From Candidatus Brockarchaeota archaeon (lineage in GTDB: Archaea; Thermoproteota; EX4484-205; JAAOZP01): a stretch of DNA of 58,702 bases. The notes under the pieces were generated by a model. That model was not told where the DNA came from, did not search any database, and was given only the letters and a program-made list of their open reading frames with translations. The translations under genes were made by a program, and so were the position numbers. The first letter of the stretch is position 1, and each line of letters starts with the position of its first letter. The stretch lies in NCBI GenBank assembly GCA_017601345.1, contig JAFNIT010000007.1, positions 1 through 58,702 on the forward strand, written 5' to 3'. This document shows positions 9,874 to 18,076 of the stretch, piece by piece.

Positions 9874-10042
9874 CATGTATTCTGAGGACTACACTAATAT
9901 GATAGTCTCAATGGGGATTATGTCTGTAGTGATTACTGTGATTGTTACACTCTCATTGCATGGAAGAAGGAGCAGGAAGCTTCTCCCAAACCTCCATCGC
10001 CTCCTGCTTCCACGTAACACCAGATTTCCCATTATTTTATGA
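9874..10042 (+). CDS. Possible small single-TM peptide (uncertain)
   Basis: A 55-codon frame begins at the ATG at 9874. It encodes one hydrophobic segment (IVSMGIMSVVITVIVTLSL, about residues 10-28) followed by a strongly basic tail. No family is recognised and there is no ribosome-binding site, so it may be chance coding in the decayed spacer between the FEN-1 remnant and the fumarase genes. The remainder of 9737-10069 shows nothing else. Confidence 0.2.
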
Positions 10043-10069
10043 GCATAAGGCTCAAAAGGTTAAATCGAG

Positions 10070-10684
10070 GTGCGCGAAGATATTCCGTTGACTGGAGAAC
10101 ATAAACTTGAAACTCCCATTGGAAAGGAAGATGTCGCTAGACTTAGGGCTGGAGACATTCTGTACATTAGCGGGGAAGTATTTACGAGCAGGGATAGGAC
10201 TCAAAAATTAATATTGGAGAATAAGAATAGGCTGCCCTTTTCCCTTCATGGCCTCATCGAGTTTCACGCAGGCCCAATAGTCAGAAGGAAGGATTCTAAG
10301 TGGGAAATCGTTTCAATCGGTCCCACTACGAGTTTCAGAATGGAGAACAATGAATACGAATTTATCAGGGAGACGGGAATTGCAGGCGTCATCGGAAAAG
10401 GCGGCATGGGAAATAGAACCGTGGAGGCATGCCGAGAATTCAAAGCCTTCTACGGGGTTCTTCCCGGAGGAGCTGCAGCGCTGATTGCTAAAAGCGTTAA
10501 ACGTATTATTGGAGTCTACTGGCTTGAAGAGCTTGGAGTCCCAGAGGCAATGTGGCATCTCGAGGTCAAGGAGCTCGGGCCGATAACAATCGTAATAGAT
10601 GCTTTTAGAAACGATCTGTACGAGAACCTTAGGAGAAGGGTCGGCGAAAACCTTTCGCGAGTTTTGAAAAGCCTAGAGGACTAG
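10070..10684 (+). CDS. Fumarate hydratase, class I, beta subunit
   Basis: This 204-aa protein corresponds to the C-terminal (beta) domain of iron-sulfur fumarases and tartrate dehydratases. Features seen are ISGEVFTSRDRTQK, the LHGLIEFHAGPI substrate loop, and GVIGKGGMGN, all typical of this subunit. With the alpha subunit it interconverts fumarate and malate in the citric acid cycle. The start is a GTG at 10070. The alpha gene follows after only 4 nt, so the two are co-transcribed. The order beta-alpha is opposite to some lineages. Tartrate dehydratase is the main alternative, but fumarase is likelier in an archaeon with no tartrate genes nearby. Confidence 0.85.
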   Translation: MREDIPLTGEHKLETPIGKEDVARLRAGDILYISGEVFTSRDRTQKLILENKNRLPFSLHGLIEFHAGPIVRRKDSKWEIVSIGPTTSFRMENNEYEFIRETGIAGVIGKGGMGNRTVEACREFKAFYGVLPGGAAALIAKSVKRIIGVYWLEELGVPEAMWHLEVKELGPITIVIDAFRNDLYENLRRRVGENLSRVLKSLED

Positions 10685-10688
10685 AAAA

Positions 10689-11558
10689 ATGCATTCCGCT
10701 AAGCTTAAGGAATATGTTGTTGAAGCAATAAGGCTCTGTGAAACATCCCTGCCTTTGGATGTTAAAAACAGTTTGAAAGAAGCCTATGAGCGTGAAGAAA
10801 GAGAGATTCGGAGGAAAATACTGGGTGCCCTCTTGAAGAATGTTGAAACTGCTGAAAAAGAAGGCAGGCCCATATGCCAAGATACTGGCACATTAACCTT
10901 TTACGTTAAGAGAGGAGGGTGGAGGGAAAACGAGCTACAGAGAATAATTGTTGAGGCTGTTGTGGAAGCCAGTGGTAAAATACCTTTGAGGCCGAACACA
11001 ATAGATTTCCCTTCCAGAAGAAATCCAGGAGACAACACAGGGAGATTCGTCCCATGGATTTTCTGGGAGCAAGGTGGAGAAGATTTGGAGATAACTGTAG
11101 TGGCTAAGGGTGGAGGATCCGAGGCTGTTTCAAGCCTAAAGGTTTTGCCGGCCACTGCTGGAAGAAAGGAGATTTTTCAAACGGTTCTCGAGAGCGTTGC
11201 AGAAGCTGGGGCCAAACCATGTCCCCCGATAATCCTTGGAGTCGGAATTGGCCCATCTTCAGAAATGGCTCTCGAGCTGGCTAAGAGAGCTGTTTACTTA
11301 AGGCCCATTGGGGAGAGGCATATGAACGGCGTTATTGCGAGGATGGAGGAGGACTTGCTGAGAATGGTTAACGAGCTTGACATAGGTATCCACGGCTTCG
11401 GAGGCATATCGGCCTTAGATGTTCATATAGAATACGCTTCAATACACCCTTCATCCATGGTCGTTGGTGTTGTAGCAAGCTGCTGGGCTTTGAGAAGGGT
11501 CGTGTTGAAAGTTTCTGGAGAAGCTGTAGAAATTAAAAGCCATAGTTCGCAATTCTGA
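10689..11558 (+). CDS. Fumarate hydratase, class I, alpha subunit
   Basis: This 289-aa subunit carries the catalytic [4Fe-4S] cluster. The three expected cysteines are visible: C63 in PICQDTGT, C178 in [14 protein letters not shown] and C265 in VASCWALRR. The loop [11 protein letters not shown] and ERHMNG are also family signatures. It pairs with the beta subunit just upstream to hydrate fumarate to malate. The gene is intact, with a normal length for the two-subunit type. It ends 11 nt before the 3' end of the convergent aspartic protease gene. Confidence 0.88.
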   Translation: MHSAKLKEYVVEAIRLCETSLPLDVKNSLKEAYEREEREIRRKILGALLKNVETAEKEGRPICQDTGTLTFYVKRGGWRENELQRIIVEAVVEASGKIPLRPNTIDFPSRRNPGDNTGRFVPWIFWEQGGEDLEITVVAKGGGSEAVSSLKVLPATAGRKEIFQTVLESVAEAGAKPCPPIILGVGIGPSSEMALELAKRAVYLRPIGERHMNGVIARMEEDLLRMVNELDIGIHGFGGISALDVHIEYASIHPSSMVVGVVASCWALRRVVLKVSGEAVEIKSHSSQF

Positions 11559-11568
11559 AGCTGAAAAA

Positions 11569-11964
11569 TCATTTGCAACTCGTTACTTCCATTCTCCTCG
11601 TACAGTAGTCTAAAGCGATCCTCAGATTTTTTATTAGTTCTATCCCTATGACTATTTCCTCAAACCCTTTTACGGTTCCTATGAAGCCGCTGAACTGGTT
11701 TTTAAGGCTCGGTATAACTACCTCGCCGAATGTCCCAACGGACTGTATAGAGAGGGCATTGGCAAGAACGAGTTGTCTTTGCTCCGTGGAAAACTGGTCA
11801 AAAGAAAGCCCTTTGAAAACAGTCTCCGGTATGAGTAAGAATCCTTCAAACCCTGTGTCAAGCACGGCGATAACAGTGCCCTCGCTCGGAAAACTCTTGT
11901 TCATTATGGGATTCCTAATGATTATCTCCAGCACCGGAGTATCATCTAGAAAATAGGAATTCAT
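11569..11964 (-). CDS. Retropepsin-like (clan AA) aspartic protease, single domain
   Basis: This 131-aa protein has the active-site motif VIAVLDTGFEGFLLIP with D36-T37-G38, followed by a flap-like segment (SVGTFGEVVIP) and the late VIGIELIKNLRIALDY block that completes the pepsin-like half. A single domain must dimerise to form an active site with two aspartates. It is the third gene of an operon with a DUF5678-like 50-aa protein (8-nt gap) and a ribbon-helix-helix regulator. The same kind of pairing recurs at 34418-35222. No signal peptide or TM segment is seen, so it is probably cytoplasmic. Its substrate is unknown. Confidence 0.8.
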   Translation of the reverse strand: MNSYFLDDTPVLEIIIRNPIMNKSFPSEGTVIAVLDTGFEGFLLIPETVFKGLSFDQFSTEQRQLVLANALSIQSVGTFGEVVIPSLKNQFSGFIGTVKGFEEIVIGIELIKNLRIALDYCTRRMEVTSCK

Positions 11965-11972
11965 CTTTCCAG

Positions 11973-12125
11973 TTATGTGTGGCTGAGGGTTGGTCTCATT
12001 CTATACCCGCCGCGGGCCACTGGCTTAATCGGCTTCGTCGACACTATTCTCAGGCCCCGCGGTTCAATGCCTCTGCTTTTTAAAATCGACGCTAGCTCTT
12101 CTAGGGTACTGGCTTCCGCTACCAC
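11973..12125 (-). CDS. Small DUF5678-like protein
   Basis: A 50-residue frame starts with GTG at 12125, overlapping the stop of the upstream regulator by 7 nt (GTGGTAG), and ends 8 nt before the protease gene. The sequence VAEASTLEELASILKSRGIE followed by LRIVSTKP resembles the core of DUF5678 (a VVA strand, an acidic helix with ELxxxLKxRG, and a closing strand). These mini-proteins are often encoded beside clan AA proteases in archaea and cyanobacteria. It could be the protease's inhibitor, adaptor or substrate. Family assignment is by pattern only and is moderate. Confidence 0.55.
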   Translation of the reverse strand: MVAEASTLEELASILKSRGIEPRGLRIVSTKPIKPVARGGYRMRPTLSHT

Positions 12126-12313
12126 ATCCCCCTCCCTAAGAGCTTTAAATACTGTTTTTCGTAATCTGTGGATTTATCCAGGATCGCGAAATAATTCGAA
12201 GCGCTTTCAATCACTCTTGACATTCCCCCTTTACTTGATCCATATAAGCGTCTAACAATACTTCTAAGCTTCTTTTCAACATCGTCGTTAAGGGAGATCG
12301 TAATTGTGCCCAT
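12119..12313 (-). CDS. Ribbon-helix-helix (CopG/VapB-like) DNA-binding protein
   Basis: This 64-aa protein begins with the ITISLNDDVEKKLRSIVRR strand-helix of an RHH fold and has a second helix (KGGMSRVIESAS). The strand side chains of such dimers read DNA in the major groove. In archaea these proteins are usually antitoxins or autoregulators. Here the downstream partners are a DUF5678-like mini-protein and an aspartic protease rather than a PIN or RelE toxin. Translational overlap (7 nt) with the next gene shows an operon. An imperfect palindrome between its TATA box and start codon may be its operator. Confidence 0.75.
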   Translation of the reverse strand: MGTITISLNDDVEKKLRSIVRRLYGSSKGGMSRVIESASNYFAILDKSTDYEKQYLKLLGRGMW

Positions 12314-12325
12314 ATTAATTTAATA

Positions 12326-12347
12326 GATATGTATATCCTATTTAAAC
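12326..12347 (-). promoter_or_regulatory. Promoter with imperfect palindrome upstream of the RHH/retropepsin operon
   Basis: On the minus strand a TATA-like GTTTAAAT lies about 30 nt upstream of the ATG. Between them is ATATACATATC, an imperfect palindrome (GATATGTATATC at 12326-12337 on the plus strand, 5 of 6 pairs). That is where an RHH autorepressor would block transcription. The assignment is by position and symmetry only. Confidence 0.35.
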
Positions 12348-12469
12348 ATTATTTCAAGTCTCTGATTTCCACAAATGATGCAAAAGCGAGCGTAAAAATA
12401 GACGAGCCACAGTATTTCACTGACATCTTAAAATAAGCAAAATCCTAATCCTTTAGTCTTCCTCTGAAA

Positions 12470-12904
12470 ATGCTTTTATCAACCCTTTGTTTTAAAAACA
12501 TCGTGGAGAAAAGGATAAGATACATGGACAAGCTTGCTCATATAGATAGGAGAATAGCCAATATAGAATCTTGGTTACCCTCTCAAGACGAAGAGAAAAC
12601 TCGACTAGCAATCTACAAGGCTTTTCAGGAGATAGTTGGAGCATTCTTTGACATACTGTCTATGAAACTTGTCGAATTGAAAATACCCCAAAAGATGATT
12701 ACACTAACATTCTGTTAATCGAAGAAAAAGGATTAATCGGTAAAAAGACCTCTAGTATTCTGAGAAGCGCAAACGGATTGAGGAATAGGCTCATCCATAG
12801 CTATAATAAGTTATCAGATAGGGTTAGCTTTGGAATCGATTAAAACTCTACTTCCAAAACTGGCTAAAATAAAGAAGGATTTAGAAGCATGGACGAATAC
12901 ATAG
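12470..12904 (+). pseudogene. HEPN-domain ribonuclease toxin (DUF86/HepT-like), frameshifted
   Basis: Translated across two frame changes, this gene gives a helical HEPN protein. It begins IVEKRIRYMDKLAHIDRRI and AIYKAFQEIVGAFFDILSMK. A shift at the CCCCAAAA run (12685-12693) leads to NGLRNRLIHSYNKLSD, which contains the R-x4-H ribonuclease motif. A second shift near 12829 leads to ALESIKTLLPKLAKIKKDLE and a stop at 12902-12904. The final reading overlaps the MNT gene by 16 nt, as expected for a HepT-MntA pair. As sequenced, translation would stop at 12718, before the catalytic motif, so the toxin should be inactive. Confidence 0.75.
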
Positions 12905-13248
12905 GCCCATACCAATTGTCTGAGATTAAGGGTGTTTTAGCAATACTCCTATTCGGCTCTAAGGTAAAGGGCGAATCGTTGACGAGAGATATCGATGTTT
13001 GTATAGTTGCACCAGAGGTTAACGATAAAGCAGGATTACTGCTAGAGGCGTTTTCCATGGTTAATAGTCAAAAGTGCGACATCTGGTTGTTTGAAGAACT
13101 TCCACTATACATGAAGGCTGAAATCATAAAGACCCATAAGGTAGTATGGTGTAAAGATATAGACAAACTTTACAGCTATTTCGCTGATCTTATGAAAATA
13201 TGGAGAGACCAGGAAGTAAGGATTAGAACACACATCAAAGAATTATAA
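12889..13248 (+). CDS. MNT-family nucleotidyltransferase antitoxin (MntA-like)
   Basis: This 119-aa minimal nucleotidyltransferase has the diagnostic GSKVKGESLTRDID (G23-S24 through D34 and D36), the metal- and ATP-binding signature of the polymerase-beta fold. In HEPN/MNT toxin-antitoxin systems this protein neutralises the HEPN ribonuclease by transferring AMP groups to it. The gene is intact and overlaps the 3' end of the broken HEPN gene. An intact antitoxin beside a dead toxin is the expected order of decay. No other function is suggested by context. Confidence 0.82.
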   Translation: MDEYIGPYQLSEIKGVLAILLFGSKVKGESLTRDIDVCIVAPEVNDKAGLLLEAFSMVNSQKCDIWLFEELPLYMKAEIIKTHKVVWCKDIDKLYSYFADLMKIWRDQEVRIRTHIKEL

Positions 13249-13434
13249 AGGAGACAGATCATAAGATTACTCGGTTGATTGCTTAACACATAGTAAATTG
13301 AAAAATTAGGATAGAAAAAGAGAACTAAGCATATTTTCGTCGAAAAACATCATCTCTTTTTCTCTTATTCTCTTATAGAATAATACGGTTTTAGAACTCT
13401 TCATCCTTCGCGGAACTTGCAATATATAGCTAAG

Positions 13435-14262
13435 CTATTTTTCGGCCTGTATGACGAATTTACAAACATTATCTCCCTTAGCTATACATTCTGTCTCGGT
13501 TACGTTGACATTTTTACCATATAATTGTTGAAAGATCCCCGCCAAGTATCCTCTGAATAGCTGGCTGACAGGCCTTTCCTGCCTATCTCTAAAAGGCATG
13601 CATTCGAAAAGGTCCTTAGCCAGCACTACGGCACCCTTACTGTTAAACTCATCTAACCTGGAGATACACCATCCTTTAGCCGACCTCTCGGCCAATATGA
13701 TTTTAACTGCAGTCTGCTTGTCAACACGATAATTACTCACTACGGATTTGAATTTGCTCTCCCCCATTCCAAGCCCCATTTCGTATAGTATTACTGCTGC
13801 GCCTGTTCCGAATTTCTCGTAGAGCCTCTTCAGTATTGCTCCGAAGCTCTCAACCCTGAGGGTGAAGCTCCTTTCACCGCCCACCATCAAAGGGAAGAAG
13901 AGCTCGTCAATAATGAGCCCGTTGAGAACGTTATCAGAGAACTTTACTTCTAAAACACCCTCAATTCTCTTTATGTCCTCGATCACTCCAGCCAGGTCTC
14001 CATCTAATTTGGATACGTCAATTAAAACTCCTTTGACGATTTCATCTTTTTCCATATCGAGGTTTAGAAAACCCGATAACTCCACTATGTTCTTATTGTG
14101 GAATAAGTCTACGATATTCTTTAGGGTTTTTCTCTTCATCCTCACATACAGTTCGGCAAGTCTTGCTTGCGGAAGATACGCTTTACATAAAATGTCCTTC
14201 GGAATGTCTCCTCCATCAAGTTCCTTACCAAACTCTTCTAAACTTTTAGTCCCACGTCGCAC
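13435..14262 (-). CDS. V4R-domain protein, copy 1
   Basis: This 275-aa protein has an N-terminal ACT-like half (about 20-115) and a C-terminal V4R domain (about 120-275). V4R domains bind small hydrophobic or cofactor-like molecules. ETECIAKGDNVCKFVIQ near the end supplies the cysteines typical of the fold. A GTG start at 14262 is supported by a TATA palindrome 26 nt upstream. A paralogue lies at 18077-18898, and the central FTLRVESFGAILKRLYEKFG block is identical between them. The function is unknown. Related archaeal V4R proteins are thought to sense ligands or regulate transcription; there is no HTH here. Confidence 0.72.
   Translation of the reverse strand: MRRGTKSLEEFGKELDGGDIPKDILCKAYLPQARLAELYVRMKRKTLKNIVDLFHNKNIVELSGFLNLDMEKDEIVKGVLIDVSKLDGDLAGVIEDIKRIEGVLEVKFSDNVLNGLIIDELFFPLMVGGERSFTLRVESFGAILKRLYEKFGTGAAVILYEMGLGMGESKFKSVVSNYRVDKQTAVKIILAERSAKGWCISRLDEFNSKGAVVLAKDLFECMPFRDRQERPVSQLFRGYLAGIFQQLYGKNVNVTETECIAKGDNVCKFVIQAEK
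13763..13851. repeat. 89-bp block identical to 18405-18493 (V4R copy 1)
   Basis: Every base from 13763 to 13851 matches 18405-18493 (constant offset 4642) inside two paralogues that otherwise differ at many silent positions. It encodes the middle of the V4R domain. Flanking codons diverge at once (ccccc versus caccc at the left, caa versus cga at the right). Confidence 0.85.
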
Positions 14263-14285
14263 AGCTGCCCTACTTTTTTTTTACA

Positions 14286-14295
14286 CTTTATAAAG
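14286..14295 (-). promoter_or_regulatory. TATA box for V4R copy 1
   Basis: CTTTATAAAG is a perfect 10-bp palindrome centred 28 nt upstream of the GTG at 14262, so the transcript is probably leaderless. The second V4R copy has GCTTATAAGC in the equivalent place, which suggests conserved promoter design. Confidence 0.5.
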
Positions 14296-14361
14296 CTTTC
14301 GTTGCCAATTGGTTTATAACAATTTATATATTTTTGAAAAAAAGTTTTTGAAAAGTTCATG

Positions 14362-14883
14362 TTAGTTCAATTTAGTTTTAGACCCATATTTCTCCCAATG
14401 AACAATATCCTCAAGAGGCTTTCTTGTTCTAATTGGTTTTTCGTCAGGATAGCCTACTGAAACCGTACATAAGACCCTACGACTATCCGGTATTCCAAGC
14501 AGTTTCTTTATGGGCTCTTCAAAGGGCGTGTTTAAGACCCCCATCCAACATGTTCCGAGCCCCATGGAGTGTGCTGCAAGTAGGAAATTCTGCACTGCTA
14601 CCGCTACATCGCCATGGTACCAGTTTTCACTCTTACTAGGGTCTGCTATGAAAACGACTACAACCGGGCTATCGGCCATAAACCTACCATACCTGTGTAT
14701 TTCAGCAAGCTTCCTCCTGGCTTCGGGATTCTTAACTACGAGAAATTCCCAGGGTTGAGAATTGTTTGCAGAAGGAGCCCATCGGGCAGCTTCTAAACAC
14801 TCTATTATCTTATCATCCTCAACAGGTGTTGATTTATACTTCCTTATGCTCCTCCTAGTTTTAATTGCTTCCATTACATCCAT
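14362..14883 (-). CDS. Nitroreductase-family FMN oxidoreductase
   Basis: This 173-aa protein has the FMN-phosphate-binding start TRRSIRKYK, the family block AARWAPSANNSQPWEF, and GLGTCWMGV in the second half. Such enzymes bind FMN as dimers and use NAD(P)H to reduce nitro-aromatics, quinones or other electron acceptors. The physiological substrate is rarely known. An AGGTGG ribosome-binding site (14890-14895 on this strand) supports the ATG at 14883. It sits just upstream of V4R copy 1 on the same strand with about 100 nt between, so it may be a separate transcript. Confidence 0.88.
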   Translation of the reverse strand: MDVMEAIKTRRSIRKYKSTPVEDDKIIECLEAARWAPSANNSQPWEFLVVKNPEARRKLAEIHRYGRFMADSPVVVVFIADPSKSENWYHGDVAVAVQNFLLAAHSMGLGTCWMGVLNTPFEEPIKKLLGIPDSRRVLCTVSVGYPDEKPIRTRKPLEDIVHWEKYGSKTKLN

Positions 14884-14937
14884 GGTAAACCACCTAGCTT
14901 AAGCAGACTCTTCTCCTACTAATACGTTTTACTGAAA

Positions 14938-14947
14938 TTTTTTAAAC
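14938..14947 (+). promoter_or_regulatory. TATA box for the GH2 glycosidase
   Basis: TTTTTAAACA lies about 38 nt before the ATG at 14980, giving a predicted start of transcription around 14968 and a short leader. Confidence 0.35.
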
Positions 14948-14979
14948 AAATAAGCGTATGATGAAAACGTGATTCTAAG

Positions 14980-16743
14980 ATGGTTTGGATGAGTTCAAGT
15001 AGGTTTGAAAGAGAATCAATAGACCTTTCAGGATTCTGGTATTTCAAGACAGACCCGGAGGGAAGAGGGGAGGTTGAGAAGTGGTTTGAAAAAGAGCAAT
15101 TAAAAGACTGGGATAGGCTTTACGTGCCCTGCCCGTGGAACGAGCAGGATTCCGCCTACGCTTGGTATATGGGAAAAGCATGGTACTCGAGGGATTTCTA
15201 CGTACCTAAGGATTGGAATGAAAAAGCTGTTTCAATATTTTTTGAAGGCGTGAACTATAGGGCTAAGGTCTGGGTCAACAAAATTTTCATAGGAGAGCAT
15301 GAGGGAGGATTTACCCCATTCTGCTTCAGGATCGAAGACAAAATGAAATTCGGATATGACAATAGGGTCTTCGTAATGGTTGATAATACGTTGACGAAGA
15401 AAACTATTCCCCCGGGCGAAGGCATGAATCGAACATATTTCGATTTCTTCCATTACGGAGGTATTTATAGAGAAGTATACCTTCTCTCAACTTCTAAACT
15501 TTACGTAAAAGATGTTACGTTAAGAACCGATATAGATGGTGGAAGAGGCATCGTTAATGCAAGCGTGAATGTTGTGAATGAGACGACTGAAACTCGATCG
15601 TGTCAACTAATTCTTAGAGTTATTGATTCGAATGAGCTTGTAAACGAGAATACTGAGCCATTAGTCTTAGAGCCCTCGTCCGACAGGACCGTGGAGAAAA
15701 GAATAATTGTTAAAAATGCTAAGCTTTGGTGTCCAGAGGATCCGCATCTCTACAAGTTTGCTGTAATTATTACTGATGGTGGAAGCAATATAGATGTTTT
15801 TGAAACTAGATTTGGAATAAGAACAGTACGCATTGAAAACGGCAGGATTCTACTAAACGGACGTCCAATTTTCCTAAAGGGATTTGGAAGACACGAGGAT
15901 TTTCCAATCCTCGGCAAGACGCTTAACGGAGCAATATTGAGGAAGGACTTCGGATTGATGAAGGACTTAGGCTGTAACTCTTTCAGAACCTCGCATTATC
16001 CATATTCCAAGACCCATATGGACCTTGCTGACGAATATGGTTTCCTAGTCATACTCGAGATGCCTACCGTCGGGCTCTGGCAGGGTGTTGAGAGGCTTGA
16101 CGATCCGGAGATAGTTGAAAAGGTAAAGAGAATGATTTGCGAAGCTATTCAAAGAGATAAGAATCGACCCTCTGTCATAATTTATAGTCTCTTCAACGAG
16201 CCAGATAGTTGCAGGGAGGAGTTTAGAATATTGCTTAAGGAGGCGATTGAAGAGGCTAGGAGGAACGACCCCACTAGGCCTGTAACTTTCGCTTCATGCA
16301 TGCATCTTGAAGACAAGGCTCTAGACATGGTTGACGTGCTCTGTTTCAACTTCTACTATGGGTGGTATACTCTTTGCGGAGACCTGGAGGCTGCTTCAAG
16401 AACGCTCAGCAGAGTTCTCGACGAGCTCCATGAGAAATATCCTGATAAGCCAATAATAGTAACAGAGTTTGGTGCGGATGCTATTGCAGGAGTTCACCGA
16501 GACCCGCCTGAAATGTGGTCTGAAGAGTATCAGGCAGAATTGATAAAAACCTATTGGAACGTCATACTTTCAAAGAAATACGTTGTTGGAGGACATGTCT
16601 GGAATTTTGCGGATTTCAGAGTAGGGCAAAGTCCTGGAAGAACAACTCTGAACCGTAAGGGGATTTTTACAAGGACAAGAGACCCTAAGCTTTCTGCGAA
16701 AATCGTAAGGGAGCTCTTTAGAAAAGCTTCGACGTACTTGTAG
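14980..16743 (+). CDS. GH2 glycoside hydrolase, beta-glucuronidase-like
   Basis: This 587-aa family 2 enzyme has a jelly-roll sugar-binding domain (about 15-170), an immunoglobulin-like domain (about 175-285) and a TIM barrel (about 285-587). The acid/base is E407 in SLFNEPD and the nucleophile E496 in IVTEFGAD. Near the end, N558-R559-K560 in LNRKGIF matches the NxK pair (N566 and K568 in E. coli GUS) that recognises the glucuronate carboxylate and separates glucuronidases from galactosidases. WSEEYQ and VWNFADF are also GUS-like. It should release glucuronic acid from plant glycans or conjugates. No signal peptide is seen, so it acts inside the cell. Confidence 0.88.
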   Translation: MVWMSSSRFERESIDLSGFWYFKTDPEGRGEVEKWFEKEQLKDWDRLYVPCPWNEQDSAYAWYMGKAWYSRDFYVPKDWNEKAVSIFFEGVNYRAKVWVNKIFIGEHEGGFTPFCFRIEDKMKFGYDNRVFVMVDNTLTKKTIPPGEGMNRTYFDFFHYGGIYREVYLLSTSKLYVKDVTLRTDIDGGRGIVNASVNVVNETTETRSCQLILRVIDSNELVNENTEPLVLEPSSDRTVEKRIIVKNAKLWCPEDPHLYKFAVIITDGGSNIDVFETRFGIRTVRIENGRILLNGRPIFLKGFGRHEDFPILGKTLNGAILRKDFGLMKDLGCNSFRTSHYPYSKTHMDLADEYGFLVILEMPTVGLWQGVERLDDPEIVEKVKRMICEAIQRDKNRPSVIIYSLFNEPDSCREEFRILLKEAIEEARRNDPTRPVTFASCMHLEDKALDMVDVLCFNFYYGWYTLCGDLEAASRTLSRVLDELHEKYPDKPIIVTEFGADAIAGVHRDPPEMWSEEYQAELIKTYWNVILSKKYVVGGHVWNFADFRVGQSPGRTTLNRKGIFTRTRDPKLSAKIVRELFRKASTYL

Positions 16744-16766
16744 TAAAGCATGTAGATTAGAAAGCT

Positions 16767-17939
16767 CTACTGTTGGATTCCCGATTCGAAAACCCAGCCA
16801 CTAATGTTTCTGCAGATTTCAGTAAGTATTCTTAAAGACTCCTCTCGATCCAATGCCAAGAAAAATGCGGCAACATGTTTGCAGAACTGTTTCTGACCTA
16901 TTCTCTTAGCCCAATCGTCACAGTCATGTTTCAATTTTTTCTCTAACATATTGACGACTATAGTATATTCTTTCACCTTAGCTTTAACAATATCTTTACC
17001 AGGTTCTTCAACTACCACTTTATCAACAAGCTCCTTAGCCCTTTCAAACCTTCCACCCTCCAAAAAAGCGGAAACCAGTGTCTCAACGTTTTCGCCACCA
17101 GATGATAGGACGTCTTCAATCCTACTGATTGTTCTTTTTAAACCTTCTTCAGCAAAATAATTCAGTATTTTGTTTAGAGCTTCTTCCTGATGCTTTTCAA
17201 TAGTACCCATTATTTTCATCATTTGAAGAGCGTTCTTGACAGCATATCCTTTGAAATGATTATTAAAGTAGACGTAGACCTTCTTAGAATTAGCCGAAAG
17301 CTCGCCGAGCTTGCTTTTCCATTCTTCAAGCTCCTCAACCTTGTAATCGTAATAATACCAGGGTCTACATCCCCTACCGTGAAACCTTACGTAAGAGAAT
17401 TCTCCAGTAACCTTAAGCACAGCCGGTAAAAGAGGCTCGTCGACAATGCAATATCCAACGTTATTATCTGAGAGTAGCTTAAAGACATCGTCTTTCATCC
17501 AGCTAGGGTCTCTGAATTCAATGGCAAAATCGTAATCCTCAGGAAGGCTCTCCAAGAATTCTCCAAACCCCTTGAAAGCCTCAGCAGGCTTAGGGGGAAG
17601 CTGGAAAAGTATTGGTCCAAGCTTATTAGTATTCTTAAGAGGAGTGAGCGCATCAAGGAATATTTTCAGATCCCTCATAGCACCCTTCTCTAAGTCCATG
17701 AGTTTAACATGAGTAACTGTTTTAGGGACCTTCAATGAAAACACGAAATCCTTCGGCGAGGTTTTTGCAATTGTCTGCATGAAGCTTCGAGAAGGCTGTT
17801 TATAGAAGGAGGAATCTATTTCAACAGTCTTGAAAACGTCCGCATATTGCTGGAACATCTTCTCGCTACTCTTGTAGAAAACGTTAAGCCAATCCTTGTA
17901 GCTCCAGCCAGATGTCCCTATAAGGATATTATTATTCAA
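16767..17939 (-). CDS. DUF72 (YecE-like) TIM-barrel protein with C-terminal SWIM-like zinc finger
   Basis: Residues 1-245 form a DUF72 domain: IGTSGWSYKDW at the start, TVEIDSSFYKQPS, FQLPPK, AIEFRDPSW and YVRFHG are its hallmarks. After a helical linker, residues 338-355 read H-x-C then 12 residues then C-K-H, matching the SWIM pattern with the first Cys replaced by His. DUF72 has a TIM-barrel fold of unknown chemistry. SWIM fingers bind DNA or protein. The fusion makes the protein 390 aa instead of about 250. Its function is unknown; a nucleic-acid role is inferred from the finger alone. Confidence 0.8.
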   Translation of the reverse strand: MNNNILIGTSGWSYKDWLNVFYKSSEKMFQQYADVFKTVEIDSSFYKQPSRSFMQTIAKTSPKDFVFSLKVPKTVTHVKLMDLEKGAMRDLKIFLDALTPLKNTNKLGPILFQLPPKPAEAFKGFGEFLESLPEDYDFAIEFRDPSWMKDDVFKLLSDNNVGYCIVDEPLLPAVLKVTGEFSYVRFHGRGCRPWYYYDYKVEELEEWKSKLGELSANSKKVYVYFNNHFKGYAVKNALQMMKIMGTIEKHQEEALNKILNYFAEEGLKRTISRIEDVLSSGGENVETLVSAFLEGGRFERAKELVDKVVVEEPGKDIVKAKVKEYTIVVNMLEKKLKHDCDDWAKRIGQKQFCKHVAAFFLALDREESLRILTEICRNISGWVFESGIQQ

Positions 17940-18076
17940 ATCCTTTAGAATAATCTCTTCAGTAATGATAAACTTTTAGTCGGAATCATAGCATTCTTCA
18001 AATTTTATAGTTTTAAACTAAGTAAGCTAATAAAACTCTGGTAATCTATAGGTTAACTTTAGATTTCTGTTAAACA

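Noticed and set aside
14269-14281. Poly-T run beside V4R copy 1 as a possible terminator
   Set aside because: It lies between the V4R start codon and its TATA box, so it is more likely promoter sequence than a terminator.
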